Shown: positions 1 to 10,874 of the stretch, in pieces
Layout of the letters: each line of letters starts with the position of its first letter
How positions within the stretch are numbered: position 1 is the first letter of the stretch
Assembly: GCA_022497145.1 (NCBI GenBank)
Contig: MU385944.1
Location: 1-64,000 of the forward strand
DNA: 64,000 nucleotides
DNA from: Rostrohypoxylon terebratum
Lineage: Eukaryota; Ascomycota; Sordariomycetes; Xylariales; Hypoxylaceae
Direction: 5' to 3'
Made by a program: the position numbers and the translations under genes
The notes under the pieces: generated by a model
What the model was told of the DNA's origin: nothing
The model's input: the letters and a program-made list of their open reading frames with translations, nothing else
Database searches by the model: none

Positions 1-699
1 GAGATCACTTCCGGCCGGTGTTTTGCCGCGATTGGTCGTAGATGTTTTCGTTTGTGGGTCTTCTTTCGAGGCTTAGTTTTCAGGATTGTGACACTAACTA
101 AATATAATAACGGACGTAAGCTTTCGTTGAACAATGCGTCTTTGGCAAGAGAAGAGGCCCCTTAAGGCCGTAAGTGACCAGATAATACCACCTATTATAG
201 AAAGATTAGGTCTTAGTAGTGTGCCGCTAGTTCAGTCAGTATAATACGCCCAAGGAAACTAGTTTCTCGAATGAACCAATACTTCAAGAGATTTGACCAC
301 CGCAAACATCACCGAATAGTCATTCGCGAAAGACAAGAATGGAAATCTAGACTGTGTTAACCTCATTTAGTCAAAGATGTATCTGAGCATCACATAGGTA
401 CTACGGAGTAACGCTGTTGAACAAAAAGTATGAGACGTCTTTCTTACTTGGAATCGATACAGGTATACTATCTAGTATTCATTATGCGATTGAGTGACCT
501 GGTTCAATCAGAGGATCCGTCTATTAGACTTCAAGTTAGCCTACCCCTTTATTACGTAATCTATTACATCCTGCCAAGAACCCCTATCTCCAGACCTGGA
601 AGGTCAGGTGGCAGTATCTAACTAAATCATCATATACTTAATGATGCTTTGAATTGAACAGTTCTGGTGATCAATCCCTAGGTATTTAGTTTGTATTCC
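1..699. other. Left-edge intergenic stretch
   Basis: No convincing gene is visible. Only short ORFs without family resemblance or splice support occur. The stretch is AT-rich and runs up to the 3' end of the UstYa-family gene. Confidence 0.5.
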
Positions 700-1634
700 T
701 TACGGTCGGATAACGTCATGAATGGTCGCCGCCCTTGCTTTCATCCATTCATGAACCTCCTCCCAATCTACGCAGACGGACTCCTGGGTTACTTGCACCG
801 CGGGTTTTATATAACTTTCCGGGGTCCATGTAAATGTGTAGAGACTCAAGTCAGGTCTGCACAGTGTCTGTGTGCGAAGGGATTCCAAGCAGTGGTCGAC
901 ATGCTCATATATACCATCCCAGTCTACTTGGCCTTGGCTGTAGTAGTACTCTGGGTGAAGGTACTGCTTAATCCGTTTCTGTCCAAATTTCATTACGTCA
1001 ACTCTTGAAAAGTATCGCTTACAAGACCACGGAAAGCCACGCCCTAGGATGAATGGAAAGGTTACATACAAGACAATGTAGTGAGTGCATCACACCCAGG
1101 CCCCCAATGTAGCCACCCTCTTTTAGACGAACAACATTGGTTGCATTGATCAATAATACCTCTTCCTCGGAGATACGTATGGCAGTGCCATTAAGCAAGT
1201 CATGCCATGCTTTATCCAACTCTGGTCGTGGATAACCCATGAACCTCGACCCACTGAAGTCACTGGTGAGGTTTCTGTTCACGTAGTTCGCTGGCGCGGG
1301 TGCTTTACGTGGATTTATTGATCAGCATTAGTGTTTATATGAAGGGGGACTGTTGCTTACAGTATGGCACCTTTATATCTGATGGCACCGACGAATAAAC
1401 TTGTGAGTCTTTGGTAATGGCATATAAGAGACTCGTCATGAGTAATGTCGTGATAAAGATTGTGAAGAAGAGGAGGACATAGAACCTCCGCCGCCAGACC
1501 TTAATGGCATCTAAACCCCCCAGGATATTTATGTCCTCATCTCCAGACGAAATAGGGCGGTACCGAGGCTCGACCTTCGTTGCAGCTACCATATCCCTAT
1601 TTCCTATACGTTTAAAGTGGTAAAAGTGCTCCAT
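700..1634 (-). CDS. UstYa-family (DUF3328) oxidase-like protein
   Basis: Three exons (1634-1361, 1290-1070, 978-700) encode about 257 aa; both introns are GT-AG and phases match. A short cytosolic N terminus is followed by one transmembrane segment around residues 50-73, giving a type II membrane topology. The lumenal domain carries the two family signatures, HSLHC at the end of exon 2 and HVDHC in exon 3, the latter followed by a conserved Cys. The junction after HSLHCL reads KRIKQYLHPEYY, which fits the family. UstYa-like proteins catalyse oxidative cyclisation or related steps in fungal RiPP and some nonribosomal pathways, and the paired HxxHC motifs are their hallmark. A small secreted-peptide gene lies about 440 bp away in divergent orientation. 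No other pathway enzyme such as a methyltransferase or P450 is visible nearby, so a role in a specific cluster is inference. Confidence 0.85.
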
Positions 1635-2071
1635 GACACAAGCGATGGCGAGTGCAAGAGCTGTAATTGTAGTTTAAAGTGAAAAGCCGAAGTTCTTACG
1701 ACGATAGCCAGATTTAAGTGCGTGGTAGCCTTTAGTAAGAGAATTTAATGGTTCTCATTAATTTCACACTACCGGAGTTCGGTCCCTATAAAGGTAGACG
1801 AATGGTCAGATTACTGCTTGCTTCCAGATCACAGGTTACACCACATGACTATTCCTGCCATCTCTTTCGATTACCCATGCAGCTCCGCTGAGGAGTGAGC
1901 GGAACTATAGCGGGACTTAGTTCTTTACCCCCTTTCCGATACATACATCGCCTAATATGACCTCCAAGTATAAGAGCGAGATCAAATCCATTCAGAATAA
2001 TTTCCTTCTAGGATCAATTCTTCATCCCACCCAATAACCCAAACGTCAATACATACAGTAAAATTATCGCC
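1635..2071. promoter_or_regulatory. Divergent intergenic region between UstYa gene and small peptide gene
   Basis: About 440 bp separate the start codons of the UstYa-family gene on the minus strand and the small secreted peptide on the plus strand, so they probably share a bidirectional promoter region. The last 60 bases before the peptide ATG are C/A-rich and purine-poor, as in many fungal leaders. No specific binding site is claimed. Confidence 0.35.
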
Positions 2072-2295
2072 ATGAAAATCACAATCTTCGGTATCATCGC
2101 TGCAATGACCATGGCGGCCATGGCGCTGCCACTTACAGGTGGGTATCAATATTTTTTGCAATACTTGATATTCACTAAGACTTCATAATAGACTCTCTAG
2201 TCCGGCAGCAAGTGAGAGATAATGATGGCACGGATAGCTCAGATGGCGACAACGCATTGCTAAAGAAAGCGACCATCTCAGAGACAAGATTTTGA
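2072..2295 (+). CDS. Small secreted peptide, candidate RiPP precursor or effector-like peptide
   Basis: Two short exons (2072-2138 and 2192-2295) joined across a 53-nt intron (GTGGGT...TAG, with CTAAG before the acceptor) encode 56 aa. The start lies in good context (ATCGCCATGA). Residues 1-18 form a clear signal peptide with an AMA-type cleavage site. The mature part is polar and acidic (DNDGTDSSDGDN) and ends in LLKKATISETRF, so a dibasic KK precedes a short C-terminal octapeptide. There is no Cys and no repeated core. It faces the UstYa-family gene divergently. Signal peptide, acidic spacer, dibasic site and a UstYa neighbour together suggest a single-core precursor, but typical dikaritin precursors have several repeated cores ending in KR, so an ordinary small secreted protein is an equal alternative. 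Confidence 0.5.
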
Positions 2296-3016
2296 TTCAT
2301 TTCACCAAACCCGACATAACCATATCTGGATGATGCTATTACTACCTATCCCCGCCGGATTCGACTCTGCCCCCTTCACCAGCCAAAAAGTGAGCGGCAC
2401 AACAGGATTTGATTGGGGCTCTTAGGAATTATTTCTCAAATATCTATATGGTTGTGTACTTAATTGGTAACTAGTTTGAGTAGGAGCTTCATAATAATGA
2501 ATCTTGTTCGTCGGTCATCATGCACCACTTCGCATGCAATATCATTGTGGACGCAATAGTAACTCCGACTAGATGACTGCTTAGTTGTCGGGTAACGCAT
2601 CCATAATGCTACAGTCATATATTAAGCAAAGCTACTTACAGAATTAGATGACAATGTAGCCAATCGGCTCGGTCAAAGGTGAAAAAAGTCATTCACTATA
2701 TCCCCCTCTTGGTGATCAATAAGAGATCGCCGTTAGGATCTAGACATCATCCAATGACAAAGTCAGTTTCCAGAAAAGATAAGACCCAGGACCCGCTAGA
2801 GACGGAGTGCATAAAAGGAGAGTCACTTGGTACTGGATTTGAACTCGTTCTCAGGTCAAGTACCTAACTTGGAAGTATCTCCCGATGTACGAAGCCGATA
2901 GAGCTAGTCAACAAGCTTGATATGGAAATCCATATCATAGAGCCCTTAAGCGTCTATACAGGTTACTATGTACCTAGCTATCGTCGCCTATACCAAATTG
3001 TCTACTAGGTATGATT
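2296..3016. other. Intergenic, no gene seen
   Basis: About 720 bp with only one short ORF (2679-2867) that has no recognisable features. I see nothing supportable here. Confidence 0.4.
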
Positions 3017-3815
3017 CTATTTCACCGGAACGGGGTCTCGTCTCATAACGAACCCGTGGATAGGGCATCCAAGCTTCTTTCTTGTTTCCTCAAACTCCTT
3101 ACTTGGATTTTCCACTTGAGCGTCTAGGTACAGGTCGTCAATGAAATAGAATCCGGCTTTCTCATATACGGAGCGGCCAGTTTCAGTTGATTCGACGAGC
3201 GCTTCTAATCCGAGCTCATCGGCCTTTTTCGTCCCCCATTTCAACATCATCGTCGCAGCGCCTTGTCTTCTATGTGCAGAATGTACAAAGCAGAACTCTA
3301 TCACTATCGGTAACTAGGTGAGCAAGCAAATTGAATGACTGAATGATGTATAGAATAGGTAGGGCTTACAGAGATGTGGTTTACTTGCGAATGTAGGACG
3401 TTTGGATTCCCAGGCAAGCATGAGCTGGTCTCCAATCTCTTTCATGGTGCCTGTTATGCACTGGGTATTAGTAAGCCTACTCCCTGACGTCCAGTGATTT
3501 CTTTTCCAACCTACCTTCCTGCAACCAGTAAGCCGTTAGGGGTGTCCGCTCGACTTCAAATGGGTTCGTCTTATGGATATTCCACTGCGTTCCCCCAATC
3601 ACCTCGCCGGTCGCTTCGTCGGTTACATAGACCCAATGGCTTGTAGGATCACTTTTATGCCATGACAGTTGACGAGCGCAGAACTCGTCCTCCGAATATC
3701 CTTTCAGGATCTCCCAGACACCATTCAGTGGTTTGCTGTAAGCCTCGTGCTCTACGTGGACAAGCGCCTTGAATTCATCGTCGCTTGAAAGCTCATGGAG
3801 TTTCAACGGCGCCAT
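3017..3815 (-). CDS. GNAT-family N-acetyltransferase
   Basis: Three exons (3815-3515, 3450-3370, 3303-3017) give 222 aa. The upstream frame extension begins at a TTG, so the ATG at 3815 (MAPLKLHEL) is chosen. The last exon holds the acetyl-CoA binding motif A region, a beta strand (LLIEFCFVHSAHRRQG) leading into the R/Q-x-x-G-x-A/G pyrophosphate loop and helix. The family's C-terminal element VYEKAGFYFIDD follows. This layout matches fungal GNAT proteins that acetylate small molecules or unknown acceptors; the substrate cannot be told from sequence. Introns of 64 and 66 nt have canonical ends. It is a single complete gene, with no sign of decay. Confidence 0.85.
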
Positions 3816-5074
3816 TGTTCGAATACGAGACAACAAGAGGAAAGAAAAATTGAAGCAGATAGCGAACTCCTAGAGATGAGCCTCAGTGGATTTGAATCCC
3901 TAGGCATTTCATACCTCCTCAACACTACATATATACCTACCTACTGCCTAGGCAGATATCGCATAATAGGGGATGGGGACCATCCTACCCCTCATATATG
4001 TATATCCAACACCATGTATTCATCCGCTTTGTACACCCAAGTGCGACGTAAGGGATGTCTTGTACGCATTTAGGGTCGCCAATCACCCTCAAGTTATACC
4101 TCGGATAGTTAGATTAGGGAACAAAAGGGGCACATGTTAGCGCAAACTAACATCACGCAACTTTAGTAGCCTCTAATTCTCACCCCTATTTCCATCTCAA
4201 TTTCCATTACCAGACCAGATAGGCGCCTTTTCCCAAGGGAAGACCGGTACTTCGATCGCAAGTACCCATAAATGCAGCAAGGAACACATTCAGATGTTTG
4301 ACTGGCTGCCTGCTCTGGAAATTGAGCGAGATAAGTATTCCCGACTAATGAAACCCCATATATAAGCCGGCTTAAGGCTCGACCGGGGTGTCTCATATGC
4401 CATCCACGCTGAGGCTCTGGTTGGCTTTCCGGGACGGATTCAGGGTTGCATCGCATATCCATCAGATCACCACTGCACGTAATACTCTGAGAAGGACGCG
4501 TAGGCGGTGGGATGCCGGGGTGCCGAGCTTTCATGATTTACCAGCATACGGCGGCAACTATTTTTCAAATATATTAGTCGCAAGGAATCCAATCATGAAC
4601 AAGGCTGAACGCAGCCGATTCTCGCAAATATCTCTCTATACCGCTGATTATGTGACCGGCATTTTGATTCATGGCAGCGTTGGTGTCGGCGTAACGGTTG
4701 TATTTACGCGGTTACACTACCGCATGGTTTGGTGGAGACAATGCAAAGGTGTGATGGGTGGATGATCGCCTCGGTAGTATTGGTAAAGCTTGATCATTGC
4801 CGGCGTTTGGACAAGCCTTATCCATGCTACTCTCCTTAGGTAAGGGGTGGCATGGTAATCGGTGCATATCCAATTTTGAGAGACGCGATCTTCTCATTCT
4901 TAGTCGAGTGCTCCCAAGGCCAAGGTGCGCTATCTAGTACCTATACCAAGCATGTAGAACTCACATAGTCCATAGATTTAGACATTGGGCACATATGAAA
5001 ATGATGATACTGTCACCTCCGAGCAACATTCTTTCGATTTGATCCAACAAGACGATACCGGGAATCGAACTTCA
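3816..5074. other. Intergenic, no convincing gene
   Basis: Overlapping ORFs on both strands near 4163-4765 (up to about 120 codons) show no domain, signal peptide or splice logic. The stretch separates the GNAT gene from the following SAT4-like gene and probably contains both promoters. Confidence 0.4.
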
Positions 5075-6376
5075 ATGAGCTCTTCCGATGCAGATGCCCC
5101 CTTGCCGGATACTCCCGAGAACTATGGGACTGTAGTCGATGTAGTCTCTTGGTTTATCCTCATCACGAGCTGTCTCACTATTCTCGTACGGCTTGCGATG
5201 AAATGGGTGCTATTGAAGAAGTTTCATACCGATGATGGTTTGATTTTGGTGTCGCAAGTAGGCCATTCTATACTCTCAAGAATTCTCACACGTTTCTCAT
5301 CCTTATTACCTAGATTTTTAATATCTCGCAAACGGTTGCGACATCTCTTGGAGTTACAAATGGGCTAGGATCACATCTCAGCACTCTCAGTCCCAGCCAT
5401 ATTGCAGCCTTCCAAAAGGTATGTCGTAAATTCTCGAAGCTCAGCCTACTCCATTTTCAAGCTGATACAATGAAAGTCATTCTACGCCGCTAGTGTACTT
5501 TTTGTCGCAGGTCAAGCAATGTCAAAGCTGTCTCTGGTGTCTTATATCAAACTACTTTCGCCCATTACCCTCCACAGAGTATCATGCTGGGTACTTCTGT
5601 CAGCGATACTCCTGTGGGCGTTCATTTCGGTCATAGTATTGTTGTTCCAGTGTGGCAGTCCAAGGTTTTGGGACTTTCTGACTAACCGGTGCTCTAACCG
5701 ACTGGCGATTTGGTATTATATCAGTATTACCAACATCATCATTGATATCTGCTTAATAGTATTACCCGTGACGGTGGTATGGACACTACAGACACAGTTC
5801 AAGCGGAAGTTGGTGGTCATGGTATGCTTCACCACTCGACTCCTGTAAGTTTCTAGGAGCGCAAATTTTCCTCTGCAATAGGCTAACGTTCCAAGAACTA
5901 TCGCAGCAATTAGTTGGCAAATACGTGAGATTTCGAAACTAAACGACTACGCAGACGCGACATATTCATATTGGTCATTTGTCCTTTCAATGGCATTAGC
6001 CCAGAACCTAGGCGTTATGACAGCCTCCGTTCCCTATCTGAAACCGTTCCTCGACAGCCTAGAGTCGGGCTTGATACGAAGCGATGATATGCGGCGCCGC
6101 GCGAAAAGCGCAAAGTCAACCACCGGCTCCGGCCAGAAACACACAGACAGCTCTTTTTCCTCAAACCCTCCTAGATCTGCTAGTCGTGATGTGACGGCCC
6201 ACGAACTGCAAGACCTCAGGTATGACAATTCTGGAGCTACCGTGTCGATAAGTGCCGGGAGGGCGAGAACGTCGGCCGATTGGGAGAGCGCAAGTCATAG
6301 TAGCGAGGCGAAGCTCATCAAACAAGTTAAGACATGGGGGATCACCAAGTCTGTGGCTCCAGGGGGTAAGGCTTGA
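5075..6376 (+). CDS. SAT4/PTH11-like rhodopsin-domain integral membrane protein
   Basis: Four exons (5075-5257, 5314-5418, 5477-5821, 5882-6376) encode 375 aa, and all three introns (56-60 nt) sit between codons. The first in-frame ATG is at 5075; the frame is open a little further upstream but has no other ATG. The protein has seven predicted membrane helices. It shows the family landmarks: a helix-1 region ending in RLAMKW, the FHTDDGLIL segment between helices 1 and 2, a Q/G-rich loop (TSLGVTNGLG), and the C-terminal segment SVPYLKPFLDSLESG just after helix 7. A Ser-rich cytosolic tail of about 100 residues follows. These fungal GPCR-like proteins (rhodopsin domain, PF20684) are mostly uncharacterised; Pth11 itself senses surfaces. 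There is no CFEM domain here. A second family member lies at 19.6-21.0 kb. Confidence 0.85.
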
Positions 6377-7131
6377 CCAACAACGAATCCAGACCTAGTA
6401 GTTAGTCCAATCACAATCACATTTAATAGTACGTTGAATTTTCACCATGACTATCTGTTGGTAGTCAAGTAGAATCACTAATAGTAGTTATCTTAATTGG
6501 GAGTCATTTTGGATAGCATCTCAAAAGGTCGATCGGTTAGATCCGTTCAAGGGCCAACGGCCCATCGCCGTGGGGGCTTATCCGCATTCCCAAGATTCCT
6601 TGGTGAGTGATTTTTTTCAATACCTTCAATACATAAGTAGGTACCTAGGTAGGTAACCGCCCATATTAAAGAGTCGGCCATCGATCTGTTAAATCGGGTC
6701 TGCACATACCACTTACCAGACAAGCTTTTGCGGTTCTGGGAGATGCATGAGCACCTACAGCGTACAATAGGAATAATTGTAAGGTGCTACAGCATTTCGA
6801 ACCATGTAACCAATTTTAAACGAATACGAAAAGACGGCCATCGGTTCTCTATTAATTCCTCCTCGCCGTTCCAAGATTTCTCTATAAAATAAGGGTAATC
6901 ACATATGTTGCTCTCCGGTTGGTCTACGATATCACGAAGGATGGTTACACAACAGCACGTAAGGGAGGTCTTCGCAATCTCCTTCCTGAAACTCCCGTTG
7001 TCGATCCTCCCCTAACATTTTATCTTTCTGGGCCTCTTCTTGCGGCATGCGTCTTCCAGACGTCTCTGCTGAGCCAGCCTTCTCAGTATCTCTGATTTTG
7101 ATGACAGACTTGACTCGAAAGTGAGACGAGC
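6377..7131. promoter_or_regulatory. Upstream region of the permease gene
   Basis: About 750 bp without a gene, between the SAT4-like stop codon and the permease ATG. The last 150 bases form a pyrimidine-rich leader. No specific motif is claimed. Confidence 0.35.
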
Positions 7132-9097
7132 ATGGCGGGAACCTACGACATGAAAACCTCCAAGGTTGGCAGTAATGGCTCGCCGCCGGGCGGCGAGCTC
7201 AACATCGAGCAGCTCTCTATCGAGTCCGTATCAAGACGGAAAGATTCTCAGATCGAAAGAGATAATCGAGAACTCGAGCGCCTAGGGAAAATTCCAGTTC
7301 TAAAGGTAATAAAGGACACACACATCAACACATGCATCAATGCTGACCTATCATGTTCTCCAGAGAAACTTTGCTTTCATGTCTATGGTCGGCTTCACGT
7401 GCACGGTCATGAATACGTGGGAGGGGGAGCTATTGTATGCCTCATACAGTCATCAGTCATCTTGTATACTCCAACACAAAACCTAACTATCTTCATAGGC
7501 TTTTCACTCAATCGTTCAGCAACGGTGGGTCCGCGGGTTCGATATATGGTTATATAATTGTCTGGCTTGGCACTCTATGTGTCTTCGCAAGCATGGGTGA
7601 ACTAGCATCAATGTAAAGCGGCGTCTCTGTCAGCATATGTTCCGAAGAAGGAACAAGAGAACGAGAACACTGACGTTTTGCGAAGGGCACCGACATCGGG
7701 AGGCCAGTACCACTGGGTATTCATGTTAGCTCCCAAGAGCTCGCGAAAGTTCATGAGTTATCTCATAGGTTCGTCAACCAGCACGACCTCCATGAGATAT
7801 CTAAGCTAACCTATGTCATGTCACAATAGGGTGGTTGACCGTTATCGGGTGGCAGGCCGCTGTCGCAAGTTTGGGTTTCCTCTCCGCTCAGCTCATTCAG
7901 GGGTTAGTGGTAATGAGCAACCCCAACTACGACCCCCTAGCTTGGCAAAGGACACTACTGCTATGGGCCTCGATCGCATTCGCAGTATGCGTCAACACCG
8001 TAATCAGCACTGCTCTCCCCAAAGTCGAAGGTCTAGTCTTGATCATCCACGTTCTGGGGTTCTTCGGGATTCTGGTACCGTTGGTCTACTTGAGTCCCAA
8101 AAATAGCACCAAAGAAGTCTTCACGATCTTTCTCAACGAAGGTGGATGGCAGACTCAAGGTCTTTCTTTTATGCTTGGGATGATAGGCGCTGTATTCAAC
8201 TTTCTTGGTGCCGATGGCGCTGTACATGTCAGTGAAACAGTGTGAAGCTGTGTCGTGGGAGCTTCTGCCGCTAACGAATTTCTACAGATGTCCGAAGAGA
8301 TCCAAAATGCCGCCGTTATCGTCCCTAGAGCTATGGTCTTCACTGTCATCCTAAATGGAGCACTAGGGTTTGGCATGTTGATAGCTGTCTTGTTCTGCAT
8401 TGTCGACATAGACGCTGTTCTCGCGTCCCCGACCGGATTCCCATTCATGGCGATATTCCAACAAGGAGTTAGGTCAGAGCGCGGAGCCCAAACCATGGCT
8501 TCTCTTCTCGCTATCTTGATGCTTTGCGGGACTGTTTCTGTGCTTGCCTCGGCTTCTCGGATGACATGGTCGTTTGCGCGTGATAGAGGTCTGCCGGGGT
8601 GGTCATATCTCAGCAGGGTCAACCCTAAAACATCGATTCCTGTACTATCGATTGCTCTTACGACAGCTATCTCATGCCTCCTCGCTCTTATCAACATAGG
8701 ATCCTCTGTAGCATTCAACGATATTGTCTCCTTGACGATAAACGGAATGTACACGTCCTACCTCATCGGGAACAGTCTTCTGCTCTGGCGCCGTCTGACT
8801 GGAGGTATCCGGTCATACAATCGAGAGAACACAGGGCTAACCAACGTATCGCATGAACAACTCTCATGGGGTCCTACACGAATACCGGAACCCTTCGGAA
8901 CCATCGTGAACGCATTCGGTTGTGCATACCTTCTTGTCATGGTATTCTTCAGTTACTGGCCGACCGAAATCAACCCCACTGCCGAAACGATGAACATGAG
9001 TTCTGTGATGGTCGGAGGCACGATTATTCTGTCACTAATATACTATGCCGTGTGGGCGCGCAAGGTTTACGAAGGACCGGTCATACAAATTAGCTAG
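7132..9097 (+). CDS. APC-superfamily permease, choline/amino-acid transporter type
   Basis: Six exons (7132-7305, 7364-7434, 7499-7612, 7686-7768, 7830-8227, 8288-9097) give 549 aa, the usual size of fungal amino-acid/choline permeases. The cytosolic N terminus carries the typical LERLGKIPVLKRNFAF entry into helix 1. It is followed by WEGELLLF, an NGG-SAG-IYG loop, and ELASMAPTSGGQYHWV, the conserved APC segment after helix 2. Later landmarks are GWLTVIGWQA, LPLVYL-like helices, and GADGAVHMSEEIQNAAVIVPRAM. About 12 membrane helices are expected. It resembles yeast Hnm1-like and GABA/choline permeases of the plasma membrane; the actual substrate is not resolved. The intron before exon 6 begins GTCAGT. 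The exon 3/4 junction rejoins the conserved ASMAPTSGG motif, which supports the model. Confidence 0.9.
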
Positions 9098-9948
9098 TTC
9101 AAGACTTGGAATAGAAGACCTAAACCACGTATATACCTATTCTATAGCACATAAATCATACGTATATCACATCATCACAATCACAGAGACGAACATTTCA
9201 AATATCAAGAACCAGTATGCCATTCTCTTCATTTCTCTTTCAAATACAAAATCTTATACACAGTCCAGCCCAGAAACGTACCAGTCGGCATGGTTCATCC
9301 AGATACTCCCTCCCTCCCTTCCTTCTTCCCCTCGCAAATCAGTCGTCCGCCACCATGCTCGAGTACTTCGGAACCCAGTATCCCAGGTCTTTAATCCGTC
9401 CTCGTTCCATCATTAACGACCCAGCCCTCATATATCTTCATCGATCGATCCCCACTCCCGTCAGCCCATCGTGTCTCTTTTCCCGCGTAACATAGACTAG
9501 TAAGTACGAATCGGAAAAAACAGCGTTGTGGCCGAGTAGCATCGACGAACGATCTAGCATGAACAGGGCAATAGACAAAAACAAGCCGGATAAGTAGTAG
9601 TAGGTAGGTAAGTAGGTAGAGAAGAGGAGTGATAAAAAAAAGGCACTAAATCAAATCATTAATGTTCACCCAAGGCCGCCTTCTTGTTTAACTCCAGTTC
9701 CCAGATGCTGAATCGATCCACAACGAAAAAAAAATGTTCGTCGCGATCTTATAAAAAAAGCGGCCAAGCTGCCTTTCCCATATACACAAGTGATTTTTCC
9801 CCACCACACATCCATCGTCCCGAATATTCAGTCATCGTAGTTGTTGTTTCGTTTTTGTCTTTGTCTTTTTCATTTCCCAAATGCATGAACACGTAAATCC
9901 CGCCTCAACCGATTCATTAGGTACTTGGCGCCGAGCTCTCGGCAACTT
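9098..9948. other. Convergent intergenic region with simple repeats
   Basis: This lies between the ends of the permease and Fig1-type genes. It is probably occupied by two 3' untranslated regions. It holds a GTAG/GTA-type microsatellite near 9596-9622 and short A and T runs; no gene is seen. Confidence 0.45.
9596..9622. repeat. GTAG/GTA microsatellite
   Basis: Imperfect tandem repeats of GTA and GTAG units occur in the convergent 3' region. Confidence 0.6.
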
Positions 9949-10874
9949 CTAATCCGCTAGTTGTGTGAGCACCCTGATACTTAATATCATGACGAGCAGG
10001 CCGATGGTGACGATGATCAGCAGCGTGAAGCTGAACCAGCCCATGACCATGGCGCTGGTGCCGATGCCGGAGAGCACGCTGCCGTTGCCGAAGTCCTGCG
10101 CTATTATGGAGGCGGCGACGGAGGCAGTGTGTTGCCACAGCACGGACACGAGCACGAAGATCGACGCGATGAAGATGATGGCCAGCGCGACCTGGGACAC
10201 AGGCCTGCTGGGGAACGGTTTGATCTCGCGGTCGGAGCCCTCGCTGTCCTCCTCCTCGTGCCAGCCGGGGAAGGTGGCTAGCAGGAGGAAACACACGAAG
10301 GCGAAGATGATCGCGATGATGATTAGGTAGGGGAACACAATCATGTCCTTGAACTGGCTCGCGAGCCAGATCAGGTTTAGCGGGTCTTGGTCGACCGAGA
10401 CCTCGTTGGCGAGTGCTGTGGCGTTGTTGCTACAGAGCCATGAGCCGCCATCGGGGTTGATGCAGATGCCGAAGTAGCCGACGCGCGCTTGCAGGTGCGC
10501 GGACCCGACGATGTTGCTGATGGCCTGGTTGACATTGTAGTCGACTTGCGAGGTGTCGGGTACGGCTGTGGTCTTTTCGTAGTAAAGGGATAGGAGGAAG
10601 ATGTCGGGGATTAGAGGGGAGGAGGATGAACAGCCTGCTAACAGAAGTGCTGTTGGTCGAAGAGTGGTTAGTGGATCTATTCCCAATGCGCGGTGGTGAG
10701 GAATATGGGTACGTACATAATAATATTATTGCGACTGCTATTAGTATCATCAAAACATGGTGGTATCCTAGGAATGGTATGAACCCTACGATATGTTAGT
10801 ATGCTGACAGGCAGTGTCGCTGGTGATATATCAGATCACTCACGGTACCAGCCGACTTGGAATTCTCCAGGCAT
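9949..10874 (-). CDS. Fig1-domain membrane protein (calcium influx / mating type)
   Basis: Three exons (10874-10844, 10785-10717, 10637-9949) encode 262 aa starting MPGEFQVGWY. Introns are GTGAGT and GTACGT type, with phases that agree. Four membrane segments are visible: one near residues 15-35, then three in the C-terminal half. Between the first two lies an extracellular loop containing the Fig1 signature, GYFGICINPDGGSWLCSN, with its spaced Cys pair. Fig1/Pun1-like proteins belong to the claudin-like superfamily; yeast Fig1 supports low-affinity calcium uptake and cell fusion during mating, and filamentous homologues affect sexual development. The C-terminal tail is short. It is convergent with the permease gene. 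Function beyond the family level is inference. Confidence 0.8.

Noticed and set aside
3421..3440. GGAGACCAGCTC core seen on the minus strand inside the GNAT gene
   Set aside because: It encodes GDQLM in a well-fitting exon, has only GGAG/CTC pairing and stands alone, 58 kb from the array; most likely chance.
4163..4765. Overlapping ORFs on both strands
   Set aside because: They are mutually overlapping, start at non-ATG or poor contexts and show no family features.
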